DNA from: Mytilus galloprovincialis
Lineage: Eukaryota > Mollusca > Bivalvia > Mytilida > Mytilidae
Length of the DNA: 64,000 nt
NCBI RefSeq assembly: GCF_965363235.1
Contig: NC_134839.1
Coordinates: 61,967,560-62,031,559, forward strand
Direction of reading: 5' to 3'
The translations under genes and the position numbers were made by a program. The notes under the pieces were generated by a model. It saw only the letters and a program-made list of their open reading frames with translations. It was not told the DNA's origin and did not search any database. Numbering within the stretch: the stretch's first letter is position 1; every line of letters begins with the position of its first letter. This document shows positions 34,359 through 47,217 of the stretch, piece after piece.

Positions 34359-36546
34359 TAGTTTTTTAAAGAATATAGGATGATAACAGGGAAAAGTTTG
34401 ACCAGCAAATAGCAATGCTTCTTATAGCATAATATGCTTACTTTAATTATAATTAAAAAATTATATTTGCAATACAGTCAATCTAATACTAGTTATGACT
34501 GAAAATGACATTTGTTCCACTTAGCAGCAAAAATTGTTATTTAATTTTAAATATTTCATATTTTATATTTGAATATAATGTTTAGTAAAAACTAAGGTAC
34601 TCCTGTTTATGACAGAGTGCTCAAAATCTTTTTTTCCCCATAATTGAAAGAAATCTGTAGGTCCTTACTATTGTATCTTTTAAACAGTACCAAAAATGGG
34701 TCTGTCCTTTGGAAAAGTTTAGACCACCACTTTTGAGAACTCTATTATTATGATTCATATCAAATCCACCAAAAAAATGCTTAACATATGCTTAAGATGT
34801 ACATGCTAATCTATGATTAAAGGGGAGTCACCATTATGATATAAGATTTCACATTAAATTTATCATACAAGTTAGTCTCTTTATCAAAGTGTTATGGTTA
34901 ACACCTGGAAATCAACGATTTATCATATTAAAGAATTTAACTAGAATGGAACTTATATATCTGTTAATCACTCACTTATCAATCTAATGAAAAGATGCAT
35001 TCTGAGAGTACCTTAGATTTTAACTATGATAGCTATTTTATGCATTTTTATAGCATAGAGCTTATATTTTCAAAGCTTTCTGTTATTATAGAGTTAGTCT
35101 TAAAGTCTAAGATTTCAGTTTGAAAAAAAAAAAACTATTGTTCTAAGCGATAAAGGTGCTTTGCTGATTTTTAATTAACCTGATTTTAAAATTTACCTAA
35201 AAGATGTAAAAAAAAAAATGATTATCAGAATGAGAAATATTAATGAAAAAGATTTGTGTTATGTTCTAATTTATCTTAGATGTTGATTTATTGTTTTTTT
35301 AGATTTTATTTTGCCATAATATTGTTTTATCAATTTGCTTCTATATGCTTAATTTATTAATCACCCAGACAAATTATATTTATTTTTCATCTACCCCAGG
35401 TAAATATGTTCATTGTTATTTATTTTGCAAGTCATGCATTCCTTCTTTTATTTATTTGACATATCAATATATATCATTTGCTTGCTTTAGGAAAGGGAAA
35501 AGGTTGATATCACAAAGAGAGTACTTTGTTTTTGTCATCTGTTACTCTTTCAGTTATTCTTCAAACCATAGGCAGATTAGGATTATTTTTTCTCAGATTT
35601 TTCATAAATGAAACTTACTTATTTTTTCAATGATTACTATAAGGCGTATCTAGTTTGTATCAATGGTAAATCCAGTAGTTTTTTGTTGACATTATTCAAA
35701 CTTCGCATTTATACCCAAATGGAGAATTTTTCAAAGAAGTAGGAAAAATATTACACTTTAGAATTTTCCAATCTTTATGGGGCTGAAGGCTATTCATTGA
35801 AATAGCATCGTTTGATACAGTTAAATAAGATTCTAGTTGTATTATTTATAAATGCCTTTTTTTTATTTTAGTTACAAGAATTATTTTATTTTGGGAAGTT
35901 AATCATAACACCATATAACAAGGAAATTCATATCTTTGATTTTAATGCCTTCAAATTTACCAAAAAACTGTTTTGTATTGATAGGGAATTCTTTTAATTT
36001 ATGATTATTAATTACCAGTTTTTAGCATACTATTTTTTGAGTGAATGTTTGAATATAGAAATCTTTAAATTTGAAATCCTTGTTTATTCCCTTGTCTTGG
36101 CTTTTAGGATAAGAAATAAGAATTTTTAAGCTCTAGTCAGAAAAAATGTCATATTTAAACCTTGACAGTTACCTTGTTGGCTTTACGCTAAATGTCTCAC
36201 CAAGAATGTCAATCTAGTAGCAGAGTATTTATTATTTTCACATTAAAGTTTTTTTCATTTGAATATACATGTTATATTTGTTGTTGGACATTAAGCAGCC
36301 GTTTGTTTAGCAATGAAACAATCAGTTACAACATTGCACAACTCTGATAGCTGTTGATTCTCCCTTACATTTTTTATTTGATTGTAACATATATTTTTGT
36401 AATTGGATCTGCTCTGCATCTCCAGTAAAACTGCAATTGCAACTCTTCAAACAATGTACTGTTATTCCATCATTAAAACTTAAAATATACCATAGACCCT
36501 TTTTGGGACTTACAGAAATCAGTAAGTCAGACCAAATGTGTAATAC
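34359..36546. other. 3' flank of the uridine phosphorylase gene
   Basis: AT-rich sequence after the UPP stop, expected to begin with its 3' UTR. No exon, RNA gene or repeat family could be supported. Confidence 0.5.
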
Positions 36547-36625
36547 AGGCATCAGACCACCAATTTGAAATCCCTATCTATTCCATAGCACTATTTTGTG
36601 TCAGAGTAGGGCTACTTTTACATAG
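36547..36625. repeat. Fragment of the GGTGTCAGACCACCAAT element
   Basis: CAGACCACCAATTTGAAATC and ACTATTTTGTGTCAGAGTAG match, in order or inverse, the edges of the element at 42975-43686. Only one end is left. Confidence 0.6.
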
Positions 36626-36984
36626 GGGCATAAACAGTTGTTCGGGTTTGTGATTTTGAAACAAGGACAAAACATATCTCTGTGATAACAATTTATTACA
36701 ATTTTTCTTTATATAACATATAATAAAGAGGTGTGATGTTTTACTTTACATGAATTCTTGATTGTTAATTTGTCTCTTTGTGCTGTTTTACATTAGTTCT
36801 ATTTTTATCACCTTAAGGAATGTTTAAATGAATGTGGAGTGTTTTGTTGTTGTTAATTTTCTGGGTTAATATATGATTACTATATATTAAGACTGATGAA
36901 GATGTTACTTAATACTATTTTATTTTCAGTGAATCTCTATCTTTCAAAATGTAATGCGTGGTACATGTGTTTTGTATACTCTCT

Positions 36985-37905
36985 TTAGCTCACCTGGCCC
37001 AAAGGGCGAGTGAGCTTTTCTCATCACTTGGCAGGGGCGGATGCAGGAATTTTCGAAAGGGGGGGTGCTAACCCAGGGCAAAGGGGGGGTGCAAGGGGTG
37101 CAAAACATATGTCCCGATACAAATGCATTGATCGGCAAAAATAAAGGGGGGGTGCGCACCCCCGGAACCCCCCCCTGGATCCGCCACTGCTTGGAATCTG
37201 TCGTCTGCCGTTGTTAACTTTTACAAAAATCTCCTCCTCTGAAACTAATGGGCCGAATTTCACCAAACTTGGCCACAATCATCATTGAAGTATCTTGTTT
37301 AAAAATGTGTCCAGTGACCCAGCCAACCAACCAAGATGGCCGCCATGGCTAAAAATAGAACAAAGGGGTAAAATGTAGATTTTGGCTTATAACTCTGAAA
37401 CCAAAGCATTTAGAGCAAATCTGATAATGTGTTAAATTGTTTATCAAGTCAATATCTATCTGCCCTGAAATTATCAGACAAATTGGACAACTGGTTGTTG
37501 GGTTGCTGCCCCCCAATGGGTCATTTTTTGTTATTATCTTGAATACTATTATAGATAGAGATAAACTGTAAACAGCAATAATGTTCAGCAAAGTAAGATC
37601 TACAAATAAGTTAACATGACCAAAATGGTATGTTGACCTTTTAAGGAGTTATTGCCCTTTATAGTCAATTTTTAACAATTTTCATTAATTTGGTAAATTT
37701 TTGTAAATTTTTACAAAATAATTTCCTCTGTTACTAATGGGCAAAGTTATAGATAGAGATAATTGTAAGTAGCAAGAAAATTCAGTAAAGTAAGAACTTC
37801 AAGCACATCACCATCACCAAAACACAATTTTGTCATGAATCCATCTGTGTCCATTGTTTTAATATGCACATAGACCAAGGTGAGTGACACAGCCTCTAGT
37901 TACTT
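36985..37905 (+). repeat. Dispersed repeat starting TTAGCTCACCTGGCC
   Basis: It begins TTTAGCTCACCTGGCCCAAAG, continues AACCAAGATGGCCGCCATGG and ends near AGACCAAGGTGAGTGACAC. A second copy starts at 63511 and leaves the window, with the same block order. The copy here is interrupted by a small element at 37032-37189. It is non-coding. Confidence 0.85.
37032..37189. mobile_element. Short element with 5-bp target duplication (CAGNGGCGGAT family), copy 1
   Basis: The ends CAGGGGCGGATGCAGG and the inverse of CAGTGGCGGATCCAGG are flanked by CTTGG on both sides (37027-37031 and 37190-37194). It is inserted within the CTCACCTGGCC repeat, which reads through cleanly once the element is set aside. 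Confidence 0.85.
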
Positions 37906-38106
37906 TGTTTGATTATTATTTCTTGTATCCATTAGTGGAGAGTGTGTAATTGAAAAATACAATAACACCTACACATAACAGTAAATCTGCAACAAGTAAA
38001 AGAATATACCTTTAACATGCAGATTGATATTTATTAACATATTTTAAAGATATAAATTAATCACATTTAGATATTTGTTTCTACTTAAAATTCTTACTTA
38101 GATATA

Positions 38107-38330
38107 GAAAGATGTGGTATGAGTGCCAATGAGACAACTCTCCATCCAAGTAACAATTTATAAAAGTAAACCATTATACAGCCTTCAACAAGGAGCCTTG
38201 GCTCTCACCGAACAGCAAGCTATAAAGGACCCCAAAAATAACTGATGTAAAATCATCCAAATGGGAAAACCAATATATAATTATAAAATTGTCAATGCCA
38301 ACTTGCCAAGTGAACACTGGAGTACAAAAA
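38107..38330 (+). repeat. R1-related repeat copy
   Basis: AAAGATGTGGTATGAGTGCC, AATGAGACAACTCTCCATCC, ACAAGGAGCCTTGGCTCTCA and GCAAGCTATAAAGGACCCC follow the subfamily seen in reverse at 15328 and 52650. Confidence 0.75.
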
Positions 38331-39930
38331 GCGTTCTATATTTCTGCTTATATAACATCAGGCTTAACCACCTGCTCTTATTAAATATGTATTTTATATA
38401 GATGTTAACATTTTTATATTAATTCCAATTGTTATACTTGTTAATTGATTATTAATTTATTCATTATATTCTCTGTGATTTACTTTAATAAGGATTAAAA
38501 AATCCATGTAGCCAATATTTACATGCAAGACCAAAGATTTATACATTCTGACCAGAATATAAAGTACAATTTCTCCCTACCTCATTTTTTGTTATGATGT
38601 CAATTAAACACTGAAAAGTTTAATGAAATTATAACAAATGTTTAAAACGAATCAAATTTTACATATGTTTAAATTATTTCAATACACAATTGACAAATAT
38701 ATCATATTTTCTTAAGTCAGAATCAGTGATTACGTAATAAGATGCTAAAACATTTATAGCATAATTTTCTTGTAACTTTAATGTGTTCAAAAATTGAAAT
38801 TATTACAATTTAAAATGTTTGTACTTTTTACACTTTTTATGTATTTTTGTAACTTGTTTGTTGCACTATGTGTCCCTGTTTGCATGTAGGCTAAATAAAT
38901 ATTTTAAAACATCTGCTTCATACATTTTTACTTGTCCTGCCTAAAGGACCATCAAACTATGACAAAATTTATCTAGAGTTGTGATATGATGGAGTAAAAA
39001 ATCTAAAATGACAATTCTGTCTGGGGAAAATGCTAAAGGGAGATCAGTAACAATCTATAGTAAACACATAATTATTAGAATTATTTTTGGAAAAATTTAT
39101 GGAACAAACGGTTAATTGCTGATATGAACAATTTGTATAAGTTTTGTAAGAAATGCTTGTCAAATAATAATGTTTACAAACATGTGACCCAATCTTAATG
39201 GTAAATGATCATCCAAAAATAAAATTCCTACACCATTTCGAATATTATTATGTAGACTACATGAAGGGAAAGTATTAAACATTCTATCATCTCCAATAAG
39301 CTTCATCAAGTTTGAAGCTTGAATACAAAACATGATTAGTTGAGACAGAGACATATAATAATGGTATTATATGTCTCTGGTTAAGAGTATCATAAACAAT
39401 TGTGAAAAGGACTTGATTAGGACAGTTAAAATGGAGTATGGTGAACTTTTCCTGAAATAGTTGAATCCTTTGGTTTAGCATACTGACATGAATCATTATT
39501 AGTCATAGAGGAACATTTAGTAGTTGGTGTTTTAGCAATTGGATTCTTCTTTTGATGCTGATTTTTGATACAATAAGCTCAATGCAGCAATGTGCAGTCA
39601 ATTTTTGCAATTTGAAAATGTCAATTTTGGAATAACAAAATTTAGTTTGCAAGTTTTTAATTCGTCTTGAGATGTTTGTTTTCAAGCCACTCCAAACATC
39701 ACTTTTAATTGGCCCTTTTAAAATTCAATGTAGTAAAATAAAGTCTTAATGGAAGTTAAAAATGCAAATTAAAGTAACACGTTTTCCCCAATTCAAAAAC
39801 TTTTAAAAAGATAGTTTGAATGATTGCAGATCAAGTTTTCTCTTTATTGATCCAATACAGAGTATTACATTAGAAAACACCTATATGAATTGTCTCCCTT
39901 TAGCAATTGATTTGAATGATTTTAGATCAA
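38331..39930. other. Intergenic stretch, nothing recognised
   Basis: AT-rich sequence. AATAAA at 38894-38899, after GTTGCACTATGTGTCCCTG, could be a poly(A) signal, possibly of a long UPP 3' UTR. That is a weak guess. No exon is supported. Confidence 0.35.
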
Positions 39931-39935
39931 GTTTT

Positions 39936-40527
39936 TATACTGCCGCAAAAATTTTTTTTGCGTCGTATAATGGTATCATGTTGTCTGCGTCGTCCGAAGA
40001 CGCATTTTGTTTCCGGACAATAACTTTTGTTTTAGGTAATGAATCTCTATAATTTTTTACCAGAAGGTTCAATACGACTAAAGGAATGTTGGGATTAATT
40101 TTGAGGGTTATGGTCCCAATAGTTTAGGAATATGGGGCCAAAAAGGGGGCCGAAAATAAGCATTTTTGTAGTTTTCAAACAATAACTTGTGTTTAAGTGT
40201 ATGAATCTCTTTGAAATTATACCACAAGTTTCCATATCATGAAGGGATGGTTAGTATTGACTTTCGGGGTTATAGCTCAACATTTTTTTAGAATTGGGGG
40301 CAAAAGGACCAAAAAAGGGGAAAAACTATGTTTTTCTGGTCAATGGACAATTAAGACAATTTAAAAGCAGTGTAAGAGAGGTAATTCAAAAACATTCAAC
40401 ATACAATTTTGGGTATGTTCTGATTTTCCTCCCTTACACTTGTAAATTATGTCCATGCTTGCCCCAAATGTTCAGGCTTTGACCTCTGCGGTCGTATAAA
40501 TCTGCGCCCTGCGGAGCACCTGATTTC
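39936..40527 (+). repeat. Shorter copy of the 24545-type element
   Basis: TACTGCCGCAAAAATTTTTT and GCGTCGTATAATGGTATCAT at the left, and GACCTCTGCGGTCGTATAA with TGCGCCCTGCGGAGCACC at the right, mark the ends. The inner blocks GGAATGTTGGGATTAATTTT and GGGGCCAAAAAGGG match 24545-25612. The downstream tandem units are missing. Confidence 0.7.
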
Positions 40528-41144
40528 CTTTATGATCCAATACAGAGTATTTTTTTTTAGTAAAACCCCTATGTGAATTATCTCCCTTTAGCTAGGGAAC
40601 CCCATAGATGAAATATATTTTGAATTTTTCTGACTCAGAACTATGCCATATTATTTTCAGTTTAACCAGATCAGTGTATACATTTCCAAATTCCTCCTGC
40701 CCAAAAATCAGATGGTTATCCCCTTACCAAGACTTAATTCTGCCACCAAAACACATATAACAGTTCATCAAAATGTAACAGGATGTTTTGGCATTGCTTA
40801 TTTTGGACTTCAACTTGGCTTCATACATGTCCAAAAATAGGTCTCAGGTATTGTTTGCTAGCTGAGCTTTTTGAGTGCATAAAGCATAATTGGTGATGTT
40901 TAGATTGTTTTTACAATAGCCAACAGATTTAAGATAATAGTCAACCAAAATAACTGCTGCCTAAAAGTGAATGTTAACAGCACAATATTAACTGCTAAGC
41001 ACTACACAAATGCAGATAGTCAAGCCAGCCAATGATTCAGTTCCAATCCTTGCATAAAATGTTAAGAATTAAAACATAATTAAACACCTGCCTTCAAAGC
41101 ACTGCACAGAATGAAGACTGAACAATGTACAAATATCAAGGAAA

Positions 41145-41300
41145 AATGTAGGGGTGAACTTAGATGCTCTGAAAGGTTGAGCAAGTTCTGCTCCACTTGT
41201 GGCAACCATGAAATTATGAGAAGAACAAATCTGGTGATAAGTTGCATTTGAGGAAATTACAGTCTTGAACTTGGAAAGGGGGGCAGGATTGTGGCTAAAC
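41145..41300 (-). mobile_element. Decayed 3' UTR fragment of the 6105-type retroelement
   Basis: On the minus strand, the block around GCCACAAGTGGAGCAGAAC and the CTTTCAGAGCATCTAAG region correspond to the 3' UTR block of the element at 6105-6945 (near 6290-6330), with many differences. Confidence 0.5.
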
Positions 41301-42379
41301 AAAACATAGAAGTGGCACATACCTGTATATTATATTGTAACTATCAGCAAATTATATCACAAAAACTCATTTGAATAAATGACTCATTTTTTTCATGAAG
41401 AATTTCTTAATGAATTAGGATTGCTTCCTTGTATGATCAAATTTGTATACCAAGAAAATGTAGCTGCAATTTTTTGTAAAAGTTTTTCAAAATCGTGTCA
41501 TTGAGATTAGTTCTGAACAAACCCTTCCATTCATTTCCTAGGTATAAGTAGATATATAGTTGTGAATCTCTTGTATTATATATACAGCATATAATGTGAC
41601 AGATATCATAACAGACAAATGAAAACAACATTAATAATTTAAAAAAAAAATTATAGTTACTTTTGAAAATATGTTTTTTCTTCATTATCATATAGCATAG
41701 CTGGGACTATTATACTATGATCAACTACAGTCCAGAGTATAGACTGTCCCTGCTTTCCCTTCTGCAATATACAGGGAAGTAGTGCCCTCTACTGTCAGGC
41801 GTCAAATAGTGATTTCCAGATACTGTAAGCATCAAATTGGTTAAAATTTTACCATAATAATACAATGTATCAATAGGTTATTATATCATAAGTATCTGAA
41901 ACTAATCAAATGTCAGTATTTATTTTTGAATCGGTTAAACCACAGTTGTAAATGCATCAGCATTGTGTCAAACCAATTAATCTCTATTTTTTTCAATGTG
42001 GTATTTCCACTGAATCTAGTTCTAGATGCAATAAATCAGATCATTTTGACATTTGCACCTAATTAACATTCAAAGGTTAGTAGACATGTATTAAAGAAAT
42101 TCCATTGTATGTGTTCTTTAATTAAGAGGGAATGGCAATAACTTTTTTAAATTTTCCATTTAAAAGTTAAAACTCAGTGAAAGTGTTACTCTTTTGGGTG
42201 TTACTACATTTATCTGACCAAACATATTTAATTGTCCATTAAAGAAATGTCTTCATAATGAAAGGTACAAAAGGGGCAGATAGAGAAAGTGTTTCAGATG
42301 TGAGGAAGTTATTGGAAAAGCAAGATGTGTTTATTACGATTGCATTGCTTCTAAAAAAATAATAAAGGTGATGAGCAGT

Positions 42380-42604
42380 GAGGGCCCTCATGGGGTTTTT
42401 GATTATGTGATTACTTGGCCGTTTTTTTAATGATTATTTGATTATTAAGCCAAATATTTCATGATTATTTGATTACCTAGGACTGTATTTTTAGTTTATG
42501 ATTATTTGATTACTAAAGATAAGCAAATATTTAATGATTATGTGATTATATTGGCAAAAAAATGGTGATTATGTGATTACTAGGACCCCCCCATGAGGGG
42601 CCTC
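42380..42604. mobile_element. MITE filled with GATTATTTGATTA repeats
   Basis: The ends GAGGGCCCTCATGGGG and the inverse GAGGCCCCTCATGGGG are flanked by AGCAGT on both sides (42374-42379 and 42605-42610). The interior is made almost wholly of variants of TGATTATTTGATTAC, about eight of them. Confidence 0.75.
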
Positions 42605-42729
42605 AGCAGTCCCCCCCAAAAAAAATCTGTATACTAATGTACCAGAAGATGGAAAATATCCAAATATCTATGGTTCTGTATTTTGTTAATTGATATATTG
42701 TTGATATATAGAGTCTTTTTTTTCTTCGC

Positions 42730-42882
42730 TGTGAATACCCCTGTCACTCTAATATAATTATAATCAATTTAACTATTGTCAGTTTATTGTCTCAATTTTG
42801 TATGCCATAACCATATGATAACCATTTAATGTAAATGTGTTCGTGCTAATAAATATTGTCTATTGTCTATTGTCTATATGAC
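42730..42882 (+). mobile_element. Possible LINE 3' tail
   Basis: GTTCGTGCTAATAAATATTG is followed by three copies of TCTATTG, a microsatellite-type end typical of some LINEs. The coding part is absent, and this rests on the tail alone. Confidence 0.35.
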
Positions 42883-42974
42883 AAGGTATATATTTTCGAT
42901 AAACAAAATATATGAAAAGGGTGGGTACTTGATACCTCAGCTGCTCACCCCTACCAAAAAAAACATTGAAGTAA

Positions 42975-43686
42975 GGTGTCAGACCACCAATAACTCCCTC
43001 CAATTTAGAACGTATGTAAAAGTAGCCCTACTCTGACACAAAATAGTGCTTTTGATGTCCTCGTTTACTTAGGCAGCAACCATTTGATTTTCTGGGGGGG
43101 GGGGGCTATGGATTTTTTTCTGGACAAACTTTTTTTTCCGCCTTTGGCGAAAAACAATCTATTTTTTTGGCGAGAAGTCAAAAACAATTTTTTTCTTTCA
43201 ATTTTAGCATTACATATAGTGGCATCTGAGGGTGAAACACACATTTTTTTTTTCTCAGGATCAAAAAATCCATAGCCCCCCCCCCCCCCCAGAAAATCAA
43301 ATGGTTGCTGCCTTAAACTAACCAACAAATTTGCAGAAATGAAACTTTTGGTGAAGGAGAAATATATCTAGACCATTTTGAGCCAAAATTTACTTGTCTA
43401 TGAGTTTGCATTAAAAATTGAGGATTAATGCGCTACATAGTATACTAATTTAAGATTTCCAGAAAACCAGGGATTATTTTTGGAGTATCTCTGTTCAAAG
43501 GTCAGTTATTTTGTTAGACGGCTTTAAAGGTATGGTGAAAATTGGCATGTAGAAAGCTGATTCATGTACAATTCAGGATATACCTGGTTTCTATGAAGTT
43601 AAACTTAAGGTAAAATATTTAGAAAGCTGTGAAAATTGCAAAATTTGGTTGAACAGACAGGGATTTTTAATTGGTGGTCTGACACC
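42975..43686. mobile_element. Harbinger-like MITE with GGTGTCAGACCACCAA ends
   Basis: GGTGTCAGACCACCAAT at the left and the inverse ATTGGTGGTCTGACACC at the right are flanked by TAA (42972-42974 and 43687-43689). It contains a second element at 43072-43312. A partial relative is at 36547-36625. Confidence 0.75.
43072..43312. mobile_element. Palindromic MITE nested in the previous element
   Basis: GGCAGCAACCATTTGATTTT at the left is mirrored at the right, continuing through a run of G/C and CTATGGATTTTT. TTA stands on both sides (43069-43071 and 43313-43315), a Harbinger-like duplication. The open frames over it on both strands are caused by the palindrome. Confidence 0.85.
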
Positions 43687-44133
43687 TAAAAATAAATTTG
43701 TATTTCCCGCTTTTAAAAGTTCATCAAACTAAAACATTCAAATAATCTTGATCACTCAAGCGTCTGATTGGTTTAAAGCCCCAGGCACATGGAACTGTTT
43801 TGAAATTGTATACGATGTTATGAGCCACAATTGACGAAGTTTTTTTCATATTTTCGGAAGATTTAGTTTAATTTTGTCAGTTGTTTTATTTCTTAGTCCA
43901 GAAATCGGCAACAAGCAAATCTAATACACGAATACCTATACAGGTAAATCGTGCACAGGTGAGTTGAAACAGGTAAAGATTGGAAAAAATCGCGCTTCCG
44001 TAAAAATGTCAGCAGGTTGACTCACAAGCAATGATGAATTATTGCATAATCATGGGATTTATCCAGAAAACTGGTTATAGAATAAATGCAAGCTGAAGCA
44101 AATTATACTTTTCATTCTATTGTTTTAAAACAT

Positions 44134-45960
44134 ACTAGAACACACCCGCGAAATCGGGGGGAAATAGAGAGAATGTAAACTGTAAAAAAATTATTTATAA
44201 CTGGAGAATTCCAGGAGAGGTATCAATGTATCAAAAGTCAAAGGTACTTGGAGACTGGGCACATTTTTTTTACCCTCCCCTTTTTTCTAAATACCGATTT
44301 TTATTCTTTCTGTTTTTCTGTTTACGATGAACATACAAATATTTATACTATAATTACTATATAAAACGGTCACTGATATATTAAAAGTCACCCCAGTAAA
44401 CTATTGGAATTTATAGTAAATTATAGCAAATTTATACAATTTATTCATAGTACATTTGTATATATGTATTCAGTATACAGAAATATTTCAGTGACCGCCA
44501 TGGATAGAAAACTATTGGAATTGATAATATATATAAATAGCAAATACCCTTTATCTATAGTATATGTATGATTTTGTATGTAATAATTGTTCTGTCCCAA
44601 TTAAGTATGTTTAATTTCAAAACAGACATAATGGGCAAAGGAAGTCATCTATATTTCTCAAAAAGTCAGTCCGATGACGGAAACAATATATGGACGCCTA
44701 TATTTTCGTTTTGCTCCCAAAATAACCCAAACTGAAATACTTTAAGCAAGGATGATAAATGCTAGAACACACCCGCGAAATCGCAGGCATCCAGAGTGTG
44801 GTTGAAAGTATGTAAGTGTTGTAGGATGAATTTTTGTAAAAAAAATAATGACTGAAAGGTAATAAAAGTTATACCTACTTGGGGACAGGACAATTGTTTT
44901 TCAACCCCTTCTCTTTTTTTCCCAAAATTTCCATTTTTTTGTTTTCTATTTATTTCAATATGAACATACGTCTAGAAGGTTATGAACATTCATCACTATA
45001 AATAAAGTGTGTTTGTTATTTACTATCAATTCTCAGTTAACTAATCAATCAACGGTAGTCATTGATATATTATATAGACCCTCTCTTTTTAATATACTTA
45101 GTGACCTGATGAATTTTTGTAAAAGATTTGAATTTCAGAAAAGGTATCAAAAGTTCTAGGTACTTTGGGACAATACAATTGTTTTTCTAGCCCGACTCCT
45201 AATTTTTTTCCTTCAAAATTCCTATATTTTTTTATTATTATTGATTTCAATAATGTTAGCGTTTACATTACTATAAATAAAATGTATTTTCTTTTTACTA
45301 TCAACTCTCAATTTACTAATCGATCCACGGTGGTCATTGACATATTATATAGACCCCCTCTATTTAATAAACTCAGTGACCACCGTGGATAGTAAACTTG
45401 AAAATGATAGCAGATAGCAAATACACGTTATTCATAGTCTTTGGTATGTACTATACAGAAAAAACGCAAACCGGATGTCTAGTCTGACTTAAAATTTCGT
45501 CCAAAGACGGAAAAATACCTGGACGCAGTTTTTTTCGTTTTTTTCCCCCAAAATAACCCAAACTGAATAATCATAAGAATGGCTGACAAATGTGACAATA
45601 TATGATACCTATAGGACACAGAGGCATGATGATTAATTTCTGTGTAAGGAAGAGAAGCGACACACAAAATGAGGGCTTCTCGTTTAATAGTATAGATTCA
45701 TTGTCTTTGGTATGTACTAAACAGAAAAAACGCAAACCAGATGTCTAGTCTGACTTAAAATTTCGTCCAATGACGGAAAAATATCTGGATGCAGTTTTTT
45801 TCGTGTTTTTCCAAAAATAACCAAAACTGAATAATCATAAGAATGAATGACAAATGCGACAATATATGATACCTATAGGACACAGAGGCATGATGATTAA
45901 TTAATTGTGTAAGGAAGAGAAGCGACACACAAAATGAGGTCTTCTCGTTTAATAGTATAG
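44134..45960 (-). mobile_element. Cluster of Helitron-like elements, reverse orientation
   Basis: Read on the minus strand, 3' ends of the form hairpin plus TGTGTTCTAG occur at 44134 and 44762. 5' ends of the form TCTATACTATTAAACGAGAAG occur at about 45688, with a diverged one at 45960. The block GCGTCCAGGTATTTTTCCG and its variants recurs near 44680, 45510 and 45780. The pattern suggests two or three partial copies joined head to tail. No Rep/helicase coding is seen. Confidence 0.65.
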
Positions 45961-46069
45961 GTATGGGTCAAGCTGAATTCCAAAATTCTGTTGACCACTA
46001 AAAGTAAAACTGCTGAAGTTAAAATTAGAAATCCCCATGAAATAATCAGCATGAACCAAAATTTGGAAA

Positions 46070-46620
46070 TACTAGGTTGAGGGTGGTAAAAGGGGGGGGT
46101 ACTGAACATAGAAACATGTGAAATAAAAATTGCAAAAACGTTTCACAAAGGAAAAAAAGCAGGAAAAAGGAAGCAGGAGAAAAAAAATCGTAATTATTAA
46201 GGAAAACAGTACCAGAAGTTATTACTAAGCAATTCTTGGAGATCATGCAGCCATTATTAATGCCATAATGGACAATGAAGACTTTGTGGCCACCTTTTAG
46301 CGACTGCTACTTGCATCTTATTTGAAAAAATTGTCAGTATTCAAAGTAATTTGATACACATCAATTTCTATTAGATAACACAAGTTTCGTAAGGTATTAT
46401 AACACTCTGACTTTTTTATCAAATGCAGGACATGCACAATTAAGAAATTAATTTTTAAGAGCACCGACACGAATCACGGAAAAGAAGTAAGTGAAAACAC
46501 TATGCACTCAAATTGAGGAAAACACTAGAAAATGAGAAATAAAAAGTCAAAACACAAAAATATGTTAAATAAAAAGGCTGAGGATGTTGCACGAAAATAA
46601 CCCTTTACCACCCTAGGCTT
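46070..46620. mobile_element. Possible MITE with CTAGGGTGGTAAAGGG-like ends
   Basis: GAGGGTGGTAAAAGGGG near 46079 and CCCTTTACCACCCTAGG near 46601 are inverse to each other. Boundaries and target duplication are unclear. Confidence 0.35.
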
Positions 46621-46913
46621 TTCATGGCAGTGTTTGCTGCTTTGTCATTCAATATTTTATGTTTAAGGGACTGAATGTGTAAACTGAAAGGGGTGGTCTT
46701 TAAAATTTTTGGGTGTGAAAGGGGGTGTCTAATTTTGCGATACTTAAGAAAAAGGGGGGGGGGGTGAAATATTGGTGACCAACTTCTCTTACTTTTAGCT
46801 CTAATTCCACTACAGAACAGAAGCAAAATTACATTGAATACATTTTTTTTTTGTCGGGGGAGGTCTTAAAACTTTTACTATCTTCAAGACAGGGACATGT
46901 CAGAGAAGCACAC

Positions 46914-47072
46914 AATTTTGGAGCTGTGACGAATCATTCATCACAGTCAGATTTCATAATTATAGCTAAAAAATTGGGGAAATGTGATATTTTTAGTTGT
47001 ATTTTATAGTATAATAGAGCTATAATTTTGAAATCTGACTGTGATGAAAGATTCATCACAGCTCCAAAATTT
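46914..47072. repeat. Inverted-repeat element upstream of the contactin-like gene
   Basis: AATTTTGGAGCTGTGACGAA and CACAGTCAGATTTCATAATT at the left are mirrored at the right with a few differences, leaving about 50 bases between arms. It ends 145 bases before the ATG at 47218. Probably a foldback MITE. Confidence 0.8.
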
Positions 47073-47217
47073 TGATGTTTGTTCGTTTGTAATTCACTCA
47101 AAGAATTTATTTTCCCAACAGTGTTTCTGAATGAACAGTATACATATTGTACATGAAAATAACATAGAAAGTTTTACATTTTTTAATGGATAAGTTTTTT
47201 TACTATAGAGAATTAGA

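Noticed and set aside
43065-43328. Paired open frames on opposite strands
   Set aside because: Mirror images produced by a palindromic MITE.
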